In this document: piece after piece, positions 1 through 9,200 of the stretch
Layout of the letters: each line of letters opens with the position of its first letter
Numbering within the stretch: the stretch's first letter is position 1
Source: a gamma proteobacterium L18
GTDB lineage: Bacteria; Pseudomonadota; Gammaproteobacteria; Pseudomonadales; Pseudomonadaceae
Reading direction: 5' to 3'
DNA length: 34,500 nt
NCBI GenBank assembly: GCA_000497835.1
Contig: KI547168.1
Location: 262,035 to 296,534, forward strand
Notes under the pieces: model-generated
Databases searched by the model: none
What the model was told of the DNA's origin: nothing
The model's input: only the letters and a program-made list of their open reading frames with translations
Translations under genes and position numbers: made by a program

Positions 1-194
1 AACAGCAAGATCAAAAGCCAAAGCCAAAGCACGGCCAAGCGCAGGCGGGACTGGGCCTGTGGGGGCGGTGTTTTGTGGGGCGTTAACGGTGAAAGATAAG
101 AGCTGCGCGCTTATGTCGCAGGGCAAGGCAACTAAGGATTAATGAGTAAGCCAACTATCCAAAGTTGCCACTTCAGCCCAACGCGAAGTGCCAC
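1..194. other. Left-edge intergenic stretch without a recognised gene
   Basis: I see no convincing reading frame here. The stretch has a short AAAGCC tandem near positions 15-30 and otherwise nothing diagnostic. It lies downstream of the minus-strand gene ending at 195. It may be the flank of a gene outside the window. Confidence 0.4.
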
Positions 195-464
195 TTATTG
201 CTGTGGCATGCTCCAGGGTTGCAGGTCGTAACCTTCCTGGCGCAGTTCAGCACGTACTTCTTCAAGCAAATGTGCCCATTGGGCCGGGTCCGAGTAAGTG
301 CTGCTCGGTACTTGCTTGCGGCCGATGCTGTTACGGGTGCGGTCCACCACCGTCAGGCTCAGTTCGCCATTGCCGTCCTGCGGGGCCCAAGCCACACACT
401 GGAAGGGTTCAAAGGCGTGGCCGGCAATCAGAAGTGCTTCGTTGACACGCAGCGGGGCGTTCAT
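195..464 (-). CDS. Small conserved hypothetical protein (89 aa)
   Basis: An 89-residue soluble protein with an ATG start and TAA stop. There is no signal peptide or membrane segment. It is mixed in composition with several Trp and Gln residues, an internal VVDRTRNSIGRKQ stretch and a C-terminal helix rich in Glu/Arg (HLLEEVRAELRQEG). I recognise it only as the kind of short conserved hypothetical common in Pseudomonas and assign no function. Codon use is similar to the neighbouring genes. It stands alone on the minus strand, separated from the sigma-54 activator by about 325 bases. The ribosome-binding site is weak (AGAGA), so the start is reasonable but not proven. Confidence 0.6.
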   Translation of the reverse strand: MNAPLRVNEALLIAGHAFEPFQCVAWAPQDGNGELSLTVVDRTRNSIGRKQVPSSTYSDPAQWAHLLEEVRAELRQEGYDLQPWSMPQQ

Positions 465-630
465 GGGTGTGGTCTCTCTAGTGTGCCCAAAAAAGGTTGC
501 AGCGCTTCGGCAAGCTCGTTACCGATTGCGTCTGCTTGTCTGTACTGATGCTGCCAACCGGGCAACAAGTCACACGCGGGCAGAAAAATGTTCAAACTTT
601 TTTCTCATTACATTCAGGCGATCGTTTTGA

Positions 631-646
631 CGTTGAAAAATCAACG
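631..646. promoter_or_regulatory. Palindrome upstream of the sigma-54 activator gene
   Basis: CGTTGA-AAAA-TCAACG is a perfect 6+6 inverted repeat about 145 bases upstream of the activator start. It lies in an AT-richer gap (465-789) that otherwise holds no gene. A GGTAAC (668-673) and a TGTTACA (720-726) also lie in this gap. The half-site GTTGA/TCAAC recurs next to the fapA promoter (7295-7305) with a different spacing. An operator role is inferred only. Confidence 0.3.
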
Positions 647-789
647 AAATTCCGTCACCGCAAAAAATGGTAACGGTTTTGTAGACCAACGGTCCTAGGC
701 AGCGTCAAGTTCGTTGCTACTGTTACAGACGGAGTCGCCAACCTGCTGTTTCTAATAACTTTTATATTATTGGCGCCAAGGAGTCAGTC

Positions 790-2115
<1,326 letters not shown>

Positions 2116-2137
2116 ACCTAATCGGTCCGCGCACTGT

Positions 2138-2230
2138 TTTGTGGGAGCGGGTTCTACCCGCGAAAAAGCCACCGCGTAGCCGCTGACACTACGCGGTGGT
2201 CTTTTCGCGGGCAGAGCCCACTCCCACAAA
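2138..2230. repeat. REP doublet (REPIN-like) between convergent genes
   Basis: Outer arms starting TTTGTGGGAGCGGG (2138) and ending CCCACTCCCACAAA (2230) are inverted copies. They enclose a second perfect stem, CCACCGCGTAG (2169-2179) with CTACGCGGTGG (2189-2199). The position between the stop codons of the activator and fapF suggests it could also act as a bidirectional transcription barrier, but there is no T-run. Confidence 0.85.
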
Positions 2231-2257
2231 GGGGGAGCTCTTGCGGTGCGGGTGGCC

Positions 2258-3550
2258 TCAGAAGTAATACGGGAATTTCAGGCTGAAGGTGAAGTCCGGC
2301 GCATCATCGGTCAAACCAATGGACAGGTTGGGCACGATGGTCAGCGAGTCGCTGGCGGCGATCGTCATGCCGATATTGAAGTACCCGGCATTGGCATCGC
2401 TGGCCGGCACGCCCTGCCAGTCGCCGCCGTCCTGTTTGATCTTGCTGCGGCGCTGAATCAGGTCCGACAGCGAGAACGACATACTCATCTTCTCGTTGAG
2501 GGCGAACGCTACGCCGGCACCGATCTGGAAGCTGTCGCCCAGGTCGACCTTGCCGGGGATCTTGCTGTTGACCTGCGGGCTGATGTCGCTGAACGAGTCC
2601 TCGAAATTGTGGGTGTAGGAGAAACTGCCGAACAGCACCGCAGGGTCAAAGCTCTTGATCAGCGAGATGCCCGGGGTGATGGACCACACGCCGTTGCCGG
2701 TAGGCAGTGATTCAGGCACCGACAGGTTGTTGTTGGTGCTCGACTGGATCAGCTTGATGCCATAAGGGTCCTTGCCGGTGGGCGCCTTGACCCGCACGCT
2801 GAATACCGCGTCGGGGCGATAGGGGCCTTCGTCCAGGAATTTGTAGGCTACCCCGGCGTTGATGTCGCCGATGGTGGGGTCACGTTGTACCGATTCCTGG
2901 GAAATGGCCGTGGTGGAACCACCGGCCCCGGCGGACTGGAAGGTGGACTCGCGGTACACCACCGGCACGTTCAAGTCGAACTGCCAACGGTTGTTGACGT
3001 TGTAGCGTCCGGTCAGGTCCAGTGTCCAGTTATCCGACTTGATGCGGTCGATGTTGATGTTGCCGAGGAAAATCGAGTCCAGCGCCAGGAATCCGTTCAA
3101 CACCAGTTGCCGGGTGTCATAGTGCGAGTAGGTGATGCCGGTCTCGAGGCTGAACTTGCCGCCGCCGAAGAACCCGGTGCTCTCGTCATACAGGTTGCCC
3201 ACGCTCTGGGCCGGCGCCGAATCGTCCTTCAGCGACTGCCCGTAGGACGAACCGCTGGCGGTGGTGCCCGCCGCGCCTGGAGCACCGGTGGCCACGGTCT
3301 GGGCCCGGCTGGGCTCGGCGGGGGACTTGCTCAGACGCTTGGGCGGTGGGGCAGCGGGGGTAGCCTCCACTTGTTTGACCCGCTGCTCCAGTACCATCAG
3401 GGCTTGCTGTTGTTGATCGTAACGTTGCTTGAGTTGCAGGAGTTCTTGTTTGAGTTCTTCCACTTGGGGGTCGGGTGCCGCTTGCAGGACGGTTGCCGGA
3501 AGCAACGCGCTGAGGCAGACGGCTGCATTGAACGAAAACGATCGGTGCAT
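2258..3550 (-). CDS. fapF: FapF, outer-membrane pore exporting amyloid subunits
   Basis: A 430-residue outer-membrane protein and last gene of the operon. Residues 1-24 are a signal peptide ending LQA-A. Residues about 28-63 form a Gln-rich coiled coil ([19 protein letters not shown]). A Pro/Ala/Gly-rich linker follows to about 125, and from about 130 alternating aromatic beta strands run to a C-terminal FPYYF with the terminal aromatic expected of barrel proteins. Known FapF is a trimeric 12-strand barrel with an N-terminal coiled coil and plug, and it secretes FapC, FapB and FapE. The architecture and place in the operon match. The ribosome-binding site is AAGGGACG. The gap to fapE is 68 bases. 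Confidence 0.93.
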   Translation of the reverse strand: MHRSFSFNAAVCLSALLPATVLQAAPDPQVEELKQELLQLKQRYDQQQQALMVLEQRVKQVEATPAAPPPKRLSKSPAEPSRAQTVATGAPGAAGTTASGSSYGQSLKDDSAPAQSVGNLYDESTGFFGGGKFSLETGITYSHYDTRQLVLNGFLALDSIFLGNINIDRIKSDNWTLDLTGRYNVNNRWQFDLNVPVVYRESTFQSAGAGGSTTAISQESVQRDPTIGDINAGVAYKFLDEGPYRPDAVFSVRVKAPTGKDPYGIKLIQSSTNNNLSVPESLPTGNGVWSITPGISLIKSFDPAVLFGSFSYTHNFEDSFSDISPQVNSKIPGKVDLGDSFQIGAGVAFALNEKMSMSFSLSDLIQRRSKIKQDGGDWQGVPASDANAGYFNIGMTIAASDSLTIVPNLSIGLTDDAPDFTFSLKFPYYF

Positions 3551-3618
3551 GGTGAGTCGTCCCTTGTGACTGCAACATTTTGAGACGAAGCGTAGTTCAG
3601 TTTTTTACGCCACGCCGT

Positions 3619-4374
3619 TCACATGCCCATGTTGCGCAGCCCCTTGAGCTGGCTCAGATTACAGTCCAGTGCGCCGGCCGTGGGCAGGTTGTCACGCAGC
3701 ACCACATTGAGCTGGGTCAGGTTGTTGACGGCGTTCGCGCCGCCCAGCAAGGTGGCGTTCTGCAGCAGGCCTGCGCCGCTGATGCTTTGCAGGGCAGCGC
3801 CCTGGTTGTTGTTGGCGTTGATCGCCATCTGCACGCCGCCGCCGGTGCTGGAGACGCTCAGGTTGCCAGCCGCATTGGCTGCGCTGATGGTGCTGCCCGC
3901 TGCCAGCACCTGACCTTGCGGGGCGGCAGCAGCGGGTGCCGAGTTGCTCTCCTTCACGTTGATGTCGACGTTGTTGTACGCGGTGTTGTAGTCCCCGGCG
4001 GCGCGCACCGACTGGGTCACGCCCTGGGTGGTGGTCAGGCCGGCGCCGCCGGTGACGGTGCCGGTACCTTGGGCCAGGGCATTGGCGGTGGCCTGCAGGC
4101 CCTTCTGATCGATCATTTGTACGTAGAATTGCGGCTTGATGGTGGTGGCCTGCACATCCAAAGTGCCGCGAGCGCCGATGACGTCACCATTGGCGTTCTG
4201 CCAGGTGGTGGACATCACCACGCCGAAGCTGATGATGCGCCCCGGCATCACGTATTTACCGCGCAGGGTGGCAAGCTCCGCGTCTTTGATCTCGATGGGT
4301 TTTAGCACCGACGCTGCGTGCGCCGGCAGGCTGGCTGCCAGGCACGCGGCCAGCAACCAAGTGTGAGTGTTCAT
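3619..4374 (-). CDS. fapE: FapE, secreted minor component of the Fap fibre system
   Basis: A 251-residue secreted protein. The ATG at 4374 is chosen because GGGAGC lies eight bases upstream and a clean signal peptide follows (MNTHTWLLAACLAASLPAHA-A). An ATG seven codons further up would precede that ribosome-binding site. The mature N-terminus (VLKPIEIKDAELATLRGKY) is a conserved FapE-type block. The middle is rich in Asn, Gln, Ala, Gly and Thr, and the C-terminus has one Cys (LDCNLSQ). In characterised systems FapE is exported through FapF and found in small amounts with fibrils. It sits between fapD (32-base gap) and fapF (68-base gap), as in other Pseudomonas. Confidence 0.9.
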   Translation of the reverse strand: MNTHTWLLAACLAASLPAHAASVLKPIEIKDAELATLRGKYVMPGRIISFGVVMSTTWQNANGDVIGARGTLDVQATTIKPQFYVQMIDQKGLQATANALAQGTGTVTGGAGLTTTQGVTQSVRAAGDYNTAYNNVDINVKESNSAPAAAAPQGQVLAAGSTISAANAAGNLSVSSTGGGVQMAINANNNQGAALQSISGAGLLQNATLLGGANAVNNLTQLNVVLRDNLPTAGALDCNLSQLKGLRNMGM

Positions 4375-4406
4375 GGAGTGCTCCCGGAGCTTCATGCCCC
4401 TTGTAA

Positions 4407-5090
4407 TTAGAAGAAATCACTCTGGATGAAGCCGAAGTCCATCAGGTCTGCATCCTGTACGGGCTTGAACTGATCCAGCTGTCCCTTGGCCGTCAACGGC
4501 AACGGAGGCGTCAGCAAGGCATTGGTCTTGTCGTAGCCCTGGCCGACGACGGCGAAAATGATCCCGTTCCAACCTTTGGCAAAGTCTTCGCGGCTGTAGC
4601 GCTTGTGCCCCAGCACCGGGTCACCGACATAGACCCAGTCGCGCTGGACACGCTGCAACACCACGAAATGCTTGTAGCCACGAATGTCCATCAGCACCAC
4701 CACCGGAATGGTGATCTTCTCCAGGTCTTCGGCCGGAATGCGGTAGCCTCTGCCGCGCATGCCGATGCTTTCGACGTACTTTTTCATGTCGAGCATGGAG
4801 AAGCCCTGCACCTTGACGGTGTCCATGTCCGAATGGGCCAGCATGCCTTCGATCACCTGGTGTTCATCCACATCCAGCCAATAGGCCTGGCGCAGTACCG
4901 TGGCCAGTGCGGCAGCGCCGCAGCTGAAGTCGGTTTTCTGCTGGACCAGGTCGGAGAAGTGCCGCTCGCGCATGCTCTGGATTGGCTTGTAAATGACGGT
5001 GCCGCCAGGCAGGGCGGCGACTGACATTTGTCCGGCCCATGAGGGGCCAGCCAACAGCAGCAACAGCGGAAGGAGCGCACGAATTCGCAT
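4407..5090 (-). CDS. fapD: FapD, C39-like cysteine protease of the fap operon
   Basis: A 227-residue periplasmic peptidase of the C39 (bacteriocin-leader peptidase-like) fold. Residues 1-19 are a signal peptide (MRIRALLPLLLLLAGPSWAG). The catalytic triad is visible: Cys57 in QKTDFSCGAAA, His141 in GYKHFVVL and Asp157 in VGDPVLG. It lacks the ABC-transporter domains of bacteriocin exporters. In studied fap systems FapD is needed for amyloid export and possibly for proteolytic processing. The start at 5090 is chosen over a longer in-frame ATG at 5237, because the longer form would overlap fapC and add a segment with no signal peptide. The gene follows a terminator-like hairpin after fapC. Confidence 0.93.
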   Translation of the reverse strand: MRIRALLPLLLLLAGPSWAGQMSVAALPGGTVIYKPIQSMRERHFSDLVQQKTDFSCGAAALATVLRQAYWLDVDEHQVIEGMLAHSDMDTVKVQGFSMLDMKKYVESIGMRGRGYRIPAEDLEKITIPVVVLMDIRGYKHFVVLQRVQRDWVYVGDPVLGHKRYSREDFAKGWNGIIFAVVGQGYDKTNALLTPPLPLTAKGQLDQFKPVQDADLMDFGFIQSDFF

Positions 5091-5118
5091 GGTCTGAATG
5101 CCTTGCTTGATGGTGTCG

Positions 5119-5144
5119 AAAAAGAGCCCCCGGGTGGGGGCTCT
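5119..5144 (-). terminator. Intrinsic terminator-like hairpin between fapC and fapD
   Basis: On the minus strand AGAGCCCCC (5144-5136), loop ACCC, GGGGGCTCT (5131-5123) is followed by TTTT. This is a strong GC stem with a short T-run, 13 bases after the fapC stop and upstream of the fapD start. It would attenuate transcription into fapDEF or protect the 3' end of a fapABC message. Confidence 0.85.
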
Positions 5145-5157
5145 CAGGACTTGCGTG

Positions 5158-6141
5158 TTACATGCAGGCTTTGCAACCGGCAGCGATGGACAGGGAGTTG
5201 CTTTGTTGGTTGCCCACACCGGCCGAGACGTTGGCACCGACGTTGCCCGAAACGCCGTTAAGCGAGTTGGACATGGAGGCGGTGTTGGTCACAGGGTTGG
5301 CCCAACCGGTTGGGGTCAGCACTTGGTAGGCGGCTACGCCACCCAGTTCGAAGCTGCCGCTTTCCTTGAATTTGAGCGGTTCAACTTTGTCTTTGCCGCC
5401 TTTGTTGTCCCAGCCGCCATGGCCACCACCACGAGGGTCGTCGCTGCCCACGGTGCCGGTGCCGGTGCCTTTGTAGGTGCCGGTCGCGGCGAACGCCGAG
5501 TACAGGGTGTCTTTGCTGTAAGTGCGGTCAGCCACGTTGTTGACCACGGTGCCGCTGGAGGTCTGGTTGGCCGAGGCCGAAGCGCCCGCTACACGGCCGC
5601 CCGACACGGCGATGGCCAGGTTGTTTTTCTGTTGGTTGAAGTCGCCGGTGGTGAGGTTGATGCCAATGTTGCCCGAGCTGCCGTTGGCGCTGTTAGTGAG
5701 CGACGCAGCGGAGGTGGTCGAGTAGTTGGCTACAGCGTTACCGGTGTTGGTCTGGGTAGCAGCGGAGGACGCGTAGGCACTGCCGAAAATGAAGCTTTCA
5801 TCGGCGGTGGCGATCGCGGCGGCGTTGTCCTGTTGGTTGGCATCGCCGGCGGCGACGTTGACGCCCAGGTTGCCGTTGGAGTTGCCGGCCGAATTATCAA
5901 TGGCGGCGCCGTTTTTGGTGCCTTGGTTGATCACGGCGTTGTTGGTGCTGCTTTGCGAATCCTGAACCACGGCAGCAGACCCGGCGGTCAGCTGGATTTG
6001 GACCATGGGATCGGGTTGTTGTTGATGACCACCATGGTGCGGGTCGTCGTGTCCACCTTTGCGATCGTCCGCGTGAGCGGCAACAGCCATGACGGCAGCG
6101 AGGGCGAAGACCAGTGGCTTGAGTGCCAATGTAGGTTTCAT
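5158..6141 (-). CDS. fapC: FapC, major functional amyloid subunit
   Basis: A 327-residue major fibre subunit. Residues 1-24 are a signal peptide (AAHA-DD). Three imperfect amyloid repeats carry the GVNVAAGDANQQ-type core: about 67-111 (GNLGVNVAAGDANQQ), 132-180 (GNIGINLTTGDFNQQ) and 285-322 (GNVGANVSAGVGNQQ). The linker between repeats 1 and 2 is short. That between 2 and 3 is about 100 residues and includes a Gly/His/Asp/Lys-rich patch (234-252). Just after the signal peptide is a His/Asp-rich patch (25-45). The protein ends in the CxxC motif CKAC conserved in FapC. It is somewhat longer than the roughly 250-residue forms, mainly through linker 2. ACGGAGAAACACC precedes the ATG, a strong ribosome-binding site. 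Confidence 0.96.
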   Translation of the reverse strand: MKPTLALKPLVFALAAVMAVAAHADDRKGGHDDPHHGGHQQQPDPMVQIQLTAGSAAVVQDSQSSTNNAVINQGTKNGAAIDNSAGNSNGNLGVNVAAGDANQQDNAAAIATADESFIFGSAYASSAATQTNTGNAVANYSTTSAASLTNSANGSSGNIGINLTTGDFNQQKNNLAIAVSGGRVAGASASANQTSSGTVVNNVADRTYSKDTLYSAFAATGTYKGTGTGTVGSDDPRGGGHGGWDNKGGKDKVEPLKFKESGSFELGGVAAYQVLTPTGWANPVTNTASMSNSLNGVSGNVGANVSAGVGNQQSNSLSIAAGCKACM

Positions 6142-6195
6142 GGTGTTTCTCCGTATTATTGTTTTCTAGTTAAGTGTTGTTTCTGTCTTGGAGGG

Positions 6196-6774
6196 TCAAT
6201 CAGCGACCCGTACGCTCAGGGTGTTACCCATGCGGTTACCCACCCCTGCGCTCTGGTTCAGCTGGATCAGCCCGCGGCTACCGGTGAATGCCTGGTCATC
6301 GGTGTTGACCTGGCGGTTGCCGAGTGTCGGACCTGCTGAATCGGAGCCTTTGACCAGCGCCACGTTCTGTTGCGACAGGGCGCTGTTGTCCATGCTCAGC
6401 GGCTGGGCACTGATGGTCAGTCGCATGGCATTGGCCTGTTGATTGGCGGCGCCGGCGGACTGGTTGACACCCAGTGCACCGTTGCCATTGCTGAAGGCGT
6501 TGCCCTGGATCGAGGACCGGGCGTTCATGGCCGGGTCTACCTGGGTACGCAGTTTCTGATTGATGCGGGTCGTGGCACTGGCGTCGGTACCGATGGCGAT
6601 GGCGCGGGTGTTGGCCTGCTGCTGCAGGTCGCCGGCGGCCTGGTTGACGTTCAGATTGCCTTCGTAGCCCACGCCGGAGCTGTTGATCACGGCGTTGTTG
6701 TCCGCGCTGATGCCACCTGCGGCCATTGCATTGCAGCTCAGCAGCAGGGCCAACAGTGTCAGGGAAGTCTTCAT
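6196..6774 (-). CDS. fapB: FapB, minor amyloid subunit / nucleator
   Basis: A 192-residue secreted paralogue of FapC. The signal peptide ends near residue 18 (SCNAMA-A). Three repeats with the same LNVNQAAGDLQQQ-type core are visible: about 26-62, 90-121 and 160-192. Repeat 3 is divergent, with NRMGN replacing the NQQ motif, and the protein lacks the C-terminal CxxC of FapC. FapB is known as a minor fibril component that nucleates FapC. It starts one base after the fapA stop, so the two are translationally linked. A 54-base gap leads to fapC. Confidence 0.94.
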   Translation of the reverse strand: MKTSLTLLALLLSCNAMAAGGISADNNAVINSSGVGYEGNLNVNQAAGDLQQQANTRAIAIGTDASATTRINQKLRTQVDPAMNARSSIQGNAFSNGNGALGVNQSAGAANQQANAMRLTISAQPLSMDNSALSQQNVALVKGSDSAGPTLGNRQVNTDDQAFTGSRGLIQLNQSAGVGNRMGNTLSVRVAD

Positions 6775-6775
6775 C

Positions 6776-7207
6776 TCAGCGGCTCCCGCTCAGAATGCGC
6801 AGCGGGGACAAGCCCTGGCTGACCGCCTGGTTGACGGTGTTGGCAATGCCGCCGCCTGAGCCGCCACCATGGCCGGCGCTCATGCCGGGCAGGGCTTGAT
6901 CGCCGCCGCCCATGCCACGCAGATTGCCGTCCGGCACAATCAGGTGGGTAATGGCGTTGCCGCTGCTGATGCCGGCGATGTCGCCGTCGCTCAGTTCCAT
7001 GCTGGTGGCTGAGCGCACTTGGGCGGAAACGTTGGTGTTGACGGTCAGGGGACTGGGGTCGGGTTGAAGCGGTGGCCGGGTGGCCATCCGCGGCTGCACG
7101 GTGCGCTGGATCACGACGGTGCCGTCGCCGGCGGCCTGGGCCGTCAGGCTATGGCAGCATCCCAGCAACAGCAGGCAGGCGATGCCTTTTTGAGTTATCC
7201 CGATCAT
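6776..7207 (-). CDS. fapA: FapA, first gene of the functional amyloid operon
   Basis: A 143-residue secreted protein with a signal peptide to about residue 26 (LTAQAA). The mature protein is Gly- and Pro-rich with a conserved central region (VNTNVSAQVRSATSMELSDG) and a Gly/Met-rich tail, and it lacks the amyloid repeats. In studied strains FapA modulates the FapB/FapC ratio in fibrils and is described as a periplasmic chaperone-like partner. Exact function is inferred from family and position. The start is supported by AGGGATAAGGGTC directly upstream. A -24/-12 sigma-54 element is centred about 65 bases upstream. Confidence 0.88.
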   Translation of the reverse strand: MIGITQKGIACLLLLGCCHSLTAQAAGDGTVVIQRTVQPRMATRPPLQPDPSPLTVNTNVSAQVRSATSMELSDGDIAGISSGNAITHLIVPDGNLRGMGGGDQALPGMSAGHGGGSGGGIANTVNQAVSQGLSPLRILSGSR

Positions 7208-7263
7208 GACCCTTATCCCTCTTCTTCTTGTTGCGTCGGCCTGGGTGGCGTTGCGAGGAAGAG

Positions 7264-7279
7264 AGCAGGGGCTGTGCCA
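7264..7279 (-). promoter_or_regulatory. Sigma-54 (-24/-12) promoter for fapABCDEF
   Basis: On the minus strand the sequence TGGCACAGCCCCTGCT matches TGGCAC-N5-TTGCW with the GG and GC dinucleotides exactly 12 bases apart. One mismatch is C for T at the start of the -12 block. Transcription would begin near 7253, giving a leader of about 45 bases before fapA. A palindrome GTTGA-A-TCAAC (7295-7305) lies just upstream. Confidence 0.75.
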
Positions 7280-7342
7280 GTTTTTTGAATGCGTGTTGAA
7301 TCAACGAGTTAACAGGGCAGGTGGTGGCGGTCGGAACATGGT

Positions 7343-7445
7343 TGTAACGCTGGCGATACGGGTGTCGGGCTGTTACACGATAGGACAGTGGCCAGTGGCC
7401 GGAAATGCCCCCAAACGTGGGTGTATCACTGGCATTACAAATGCC
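7343..7445. promoter_or_regulatory. Candidate upstream activator sites for the fap promoter
   Basis: Two inverted-repeat structures lie 65-170 bases upstream of the -24 element, the distance typical for enhancer-binding proteins. These are TGTAAC (7343-7348) with GTTACA (7372-7377), and the perfect palindrome GGCATT-ACA-AATGCC (7431-7445). Which one, if either, binds the activator cannot be told from sequence alone. Confidence 0.4.
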
Positions 7446-7522
7446 CGCTGTGCCGGGGGGATCCCCTCAACGCCGGGCCTGTGGGGCCTTTTATGTGTAT
7501 CAGAAATGGACAGATCAGGGTA

Positions 7523-8074
7523 TCAGCCGAGCAGCTTTTCCACCCAGTCGCAGGCCGTGGCATACCGCTGGGCGTGGTCGCCCTGCACGATATGAAAGGG
7601 TTGCTGGTGTTGCGCCAGCCAATGCCGGGTCTGCTCGAAAAACGCCTGGCGCTCGGCCAGGTGCGGTTGGCAGCGCTGGCCGTCGTCCACCCACCGTGCG
7701 CCTTCAGGCGACAGCAGCAGATGCAGGTCGTAGCGGCGGCTCAGCAGCTCGGATTCCAGCCACGCCGGGCAGTCGCCAAACAGCGTGCGGCTCCACAACA
7801 TATTGCTCAGCAGATGCGTATCCAGTATCAGCAACCCTGGACGCTGGGCACGGGCCGCGTCCTCCCAGACCAACTGGCCACGGGCGATGGCCGGGATATC
7901 GCCCAGGCAAGTGTCGCGCCCGCCGTGGCTGTCGATGAAGTGGCGTACGTATTCGCCCACCAGCAGGCCGCCGAAACGATTCTGCAGGGCCTGGGCCAAT
8001 ACACTTTTACCGCTGGATTCTGGACCGGTCAGCACCACGACTTTCATGCCGTGGGGGGAGGGGGTGGGGAACAT
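7523..8074 (-). CDS. NadR-like ATP-binding protein / putative nucleoside kinase
   Basis: A protein of about 183 residues with an N-terminal P-loop (VVLTGPESSGKS) typical of the AAA_28 / NadR C-terminal ribosylnicotinamide-kinase group. It has a later acidic strand LLILDTHLLSN in Walker B position and a C-terminal region rich in Gln/His. It lacks the adenylyltransferase and HTH parts of full NadR, so a stand-alone kinase of an NAD-salvage substrate is the best guess. The substrate is unproven. The ATG at 8074 is chosen because GGAATCC stands eight bases upstream. A further ATG nine codons in has a pyrimidine-rich upstream sequence. It is divergent from uppP. Confidence 0.75.
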   Translation of the reverse strand: MFPTPSPHGMKVVVLTGPESSGKSVLAQALQNRFGGLLVGEYVRHFIDSHGGRDTCLGDIPAIARGQLVWEDAARAQRPGLLILDTHLLSNMLWSRTLFGDCPAWLESELLSRRYDLHLLLSPEGARWVDDGQRCQPHLAERQAFFEQTRHWLAQHQQPFHIVQGDHAQRYATACDWVEKLLG

Positions 8075-8104
8075 TTCTGGATTCCGTGGGACAAACGTCA
8101 CGAT

Positions 8105-8142
8105 TGTAACCGGCCACCTGGAAGTGCAGGCAGGTTGTTACA
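8105..8142. promoter_or_regulatory. Paired TGTAAC/GTTACA half-sites in the divergent promoter region
   Basis: TGTAAC (8105-8110) and GTTACA (8137-8142) form an inverted pair, 32 bases centre to centre, followed by CGA as at the fap site. The gap 8075-8369 separates the NadR-like gene and uppP and holds no other feature I can support. Confidence 0.25.
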
Positions 8143-8369
8143 CGAAAAGGGCCGGGACAGAGCGGTTTTCATCGTTTTGTCAGCCAGTTGAGCTAACGTC
8201 TTCTGATAGCATTTAGCCGCATTTTCGGCACTTCGTTTCAAATCGTTGAATTCACGAATTTTTCACGGTTTGCCACCGATCTTTGGCGCGCCTTGCTGCA
8301 ACGCTGTTGTTCACGACTAAAAGAAAATCAGGAGCCTGCCCATGAGCAGTGTTCCATTTGGGGGGATTG

Positions 8370-9200
8370 ATGGATTTATGGACCGCCGCACAGGCACTGA
8401 TTCTAGGGATAGTGGAGGGGCTTACGGAGTTTTTGCCCATTTCCAGCACCGGACACCAGATCATTGTCGCGGATTTGCTCAATTTTGGCGGTGAGCGGGC
8501 CATGGCGTTCAACATCATCATCCAGTTGGGGGCGATCCTGGCGGTGATGTGGGAGTTCAGAAGCAAGATCATCGAAATCGTCACGGGGTTGCCCACCCGT
8601 CCACAGGCGCGGCGCTTCACCGCCAACCTGCTGATCGCCTTCCTGCCAGCCGTGGTACTGGGGGTGATTTTCGCCGATGCCATTCATGAGTACCTGTTCA
8701 ACCCGGTCACCGTCGCGGTGGCGCTGGTGGCGGGCGGTATCGTGATGCTGTGGGCCGAGGAGCGCGAGCACGTGGTGCGCATCGAGCATGTGGACGATAT
8801 GCGTTGGCCCGATGCGTTGAAAATCGGCTTTGCCCAGTGCCTGGCGATGATCCCGGGCACTTCGCGTTCGGGCTCCACCATTATTGGTGGCCTGGTGTTC
8901 GGGCTGTCGCGCAAGGCAGCCACCGAGTTTTCGTTTTTCCTGGCCATGCCCACCATGGTGGGGGCGGCGGTGTACTCGGGGTTCAAGTACCGTCACCTGT
9001 TCCAGGCCAGTGACCTGCCGGTGTTCGCACTGGGCTTCGTCACGGCCTTCGTGTTCGCCATGATCGCGGTCAAGGGCTTGCTCAAGTTCATCGCCAGCCA
9101 TACCTACGACCTGTTCGCCTGGTACCGCATCGGCTTTGGCATGCTGATCCTGGCCACCTGGTGGTTCGGCTGGATCGACTGGGACCATGTCCAGCCGTAA
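8370..9200 (+). CDS. uppP: Undecaprenyl-diphosphatase (UppP/BacA)
   Basis: A 276-residue integral membrane enzyme that dephosphorylates undecaprenyl diphosphate, recycling the lipid carrier for peptidoglycan and other surface polymers. Loss or excess affects bacitracin resistance. The two family signatures are present: [14 protein letters not shown] at about 17-29 and PGTSRSG at 162-168. The protein is rich in hydrophobic helices throughout. The ATG at 8370 is used because GGGGGG precedes it and the product begins [13 protein letters not shown] as in homologues. A GTG seven codons upstream is less likely. The gene overlaps the next by 14 bases, suggesting coupled translation. Confidence 0.96.
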   Translation: MDLWTAAQALILGIVEGLTEFLPISSTGHQIIVADLLNFGGERAMAFNIIIQLGAILAVMWEFRSKIIEIVTGLPTRPQARRFTANLLIAFLPAVVLGVIFADAIHEYLFNPVTVAVALVAGGIVMLWAEEREHVVRIEHVDDMRWPDALKIGFAQCLAMIPGTSRSGSTIIGGLVFGLSRKAATEFSFFLAMPTMVGAAVYSGFKYRHLFQASDLPVFALGFVTAFVFAMIAVKGLLKFIASHTYDLFAWYRIGFGMLILATWWFGWIDWDHVQP

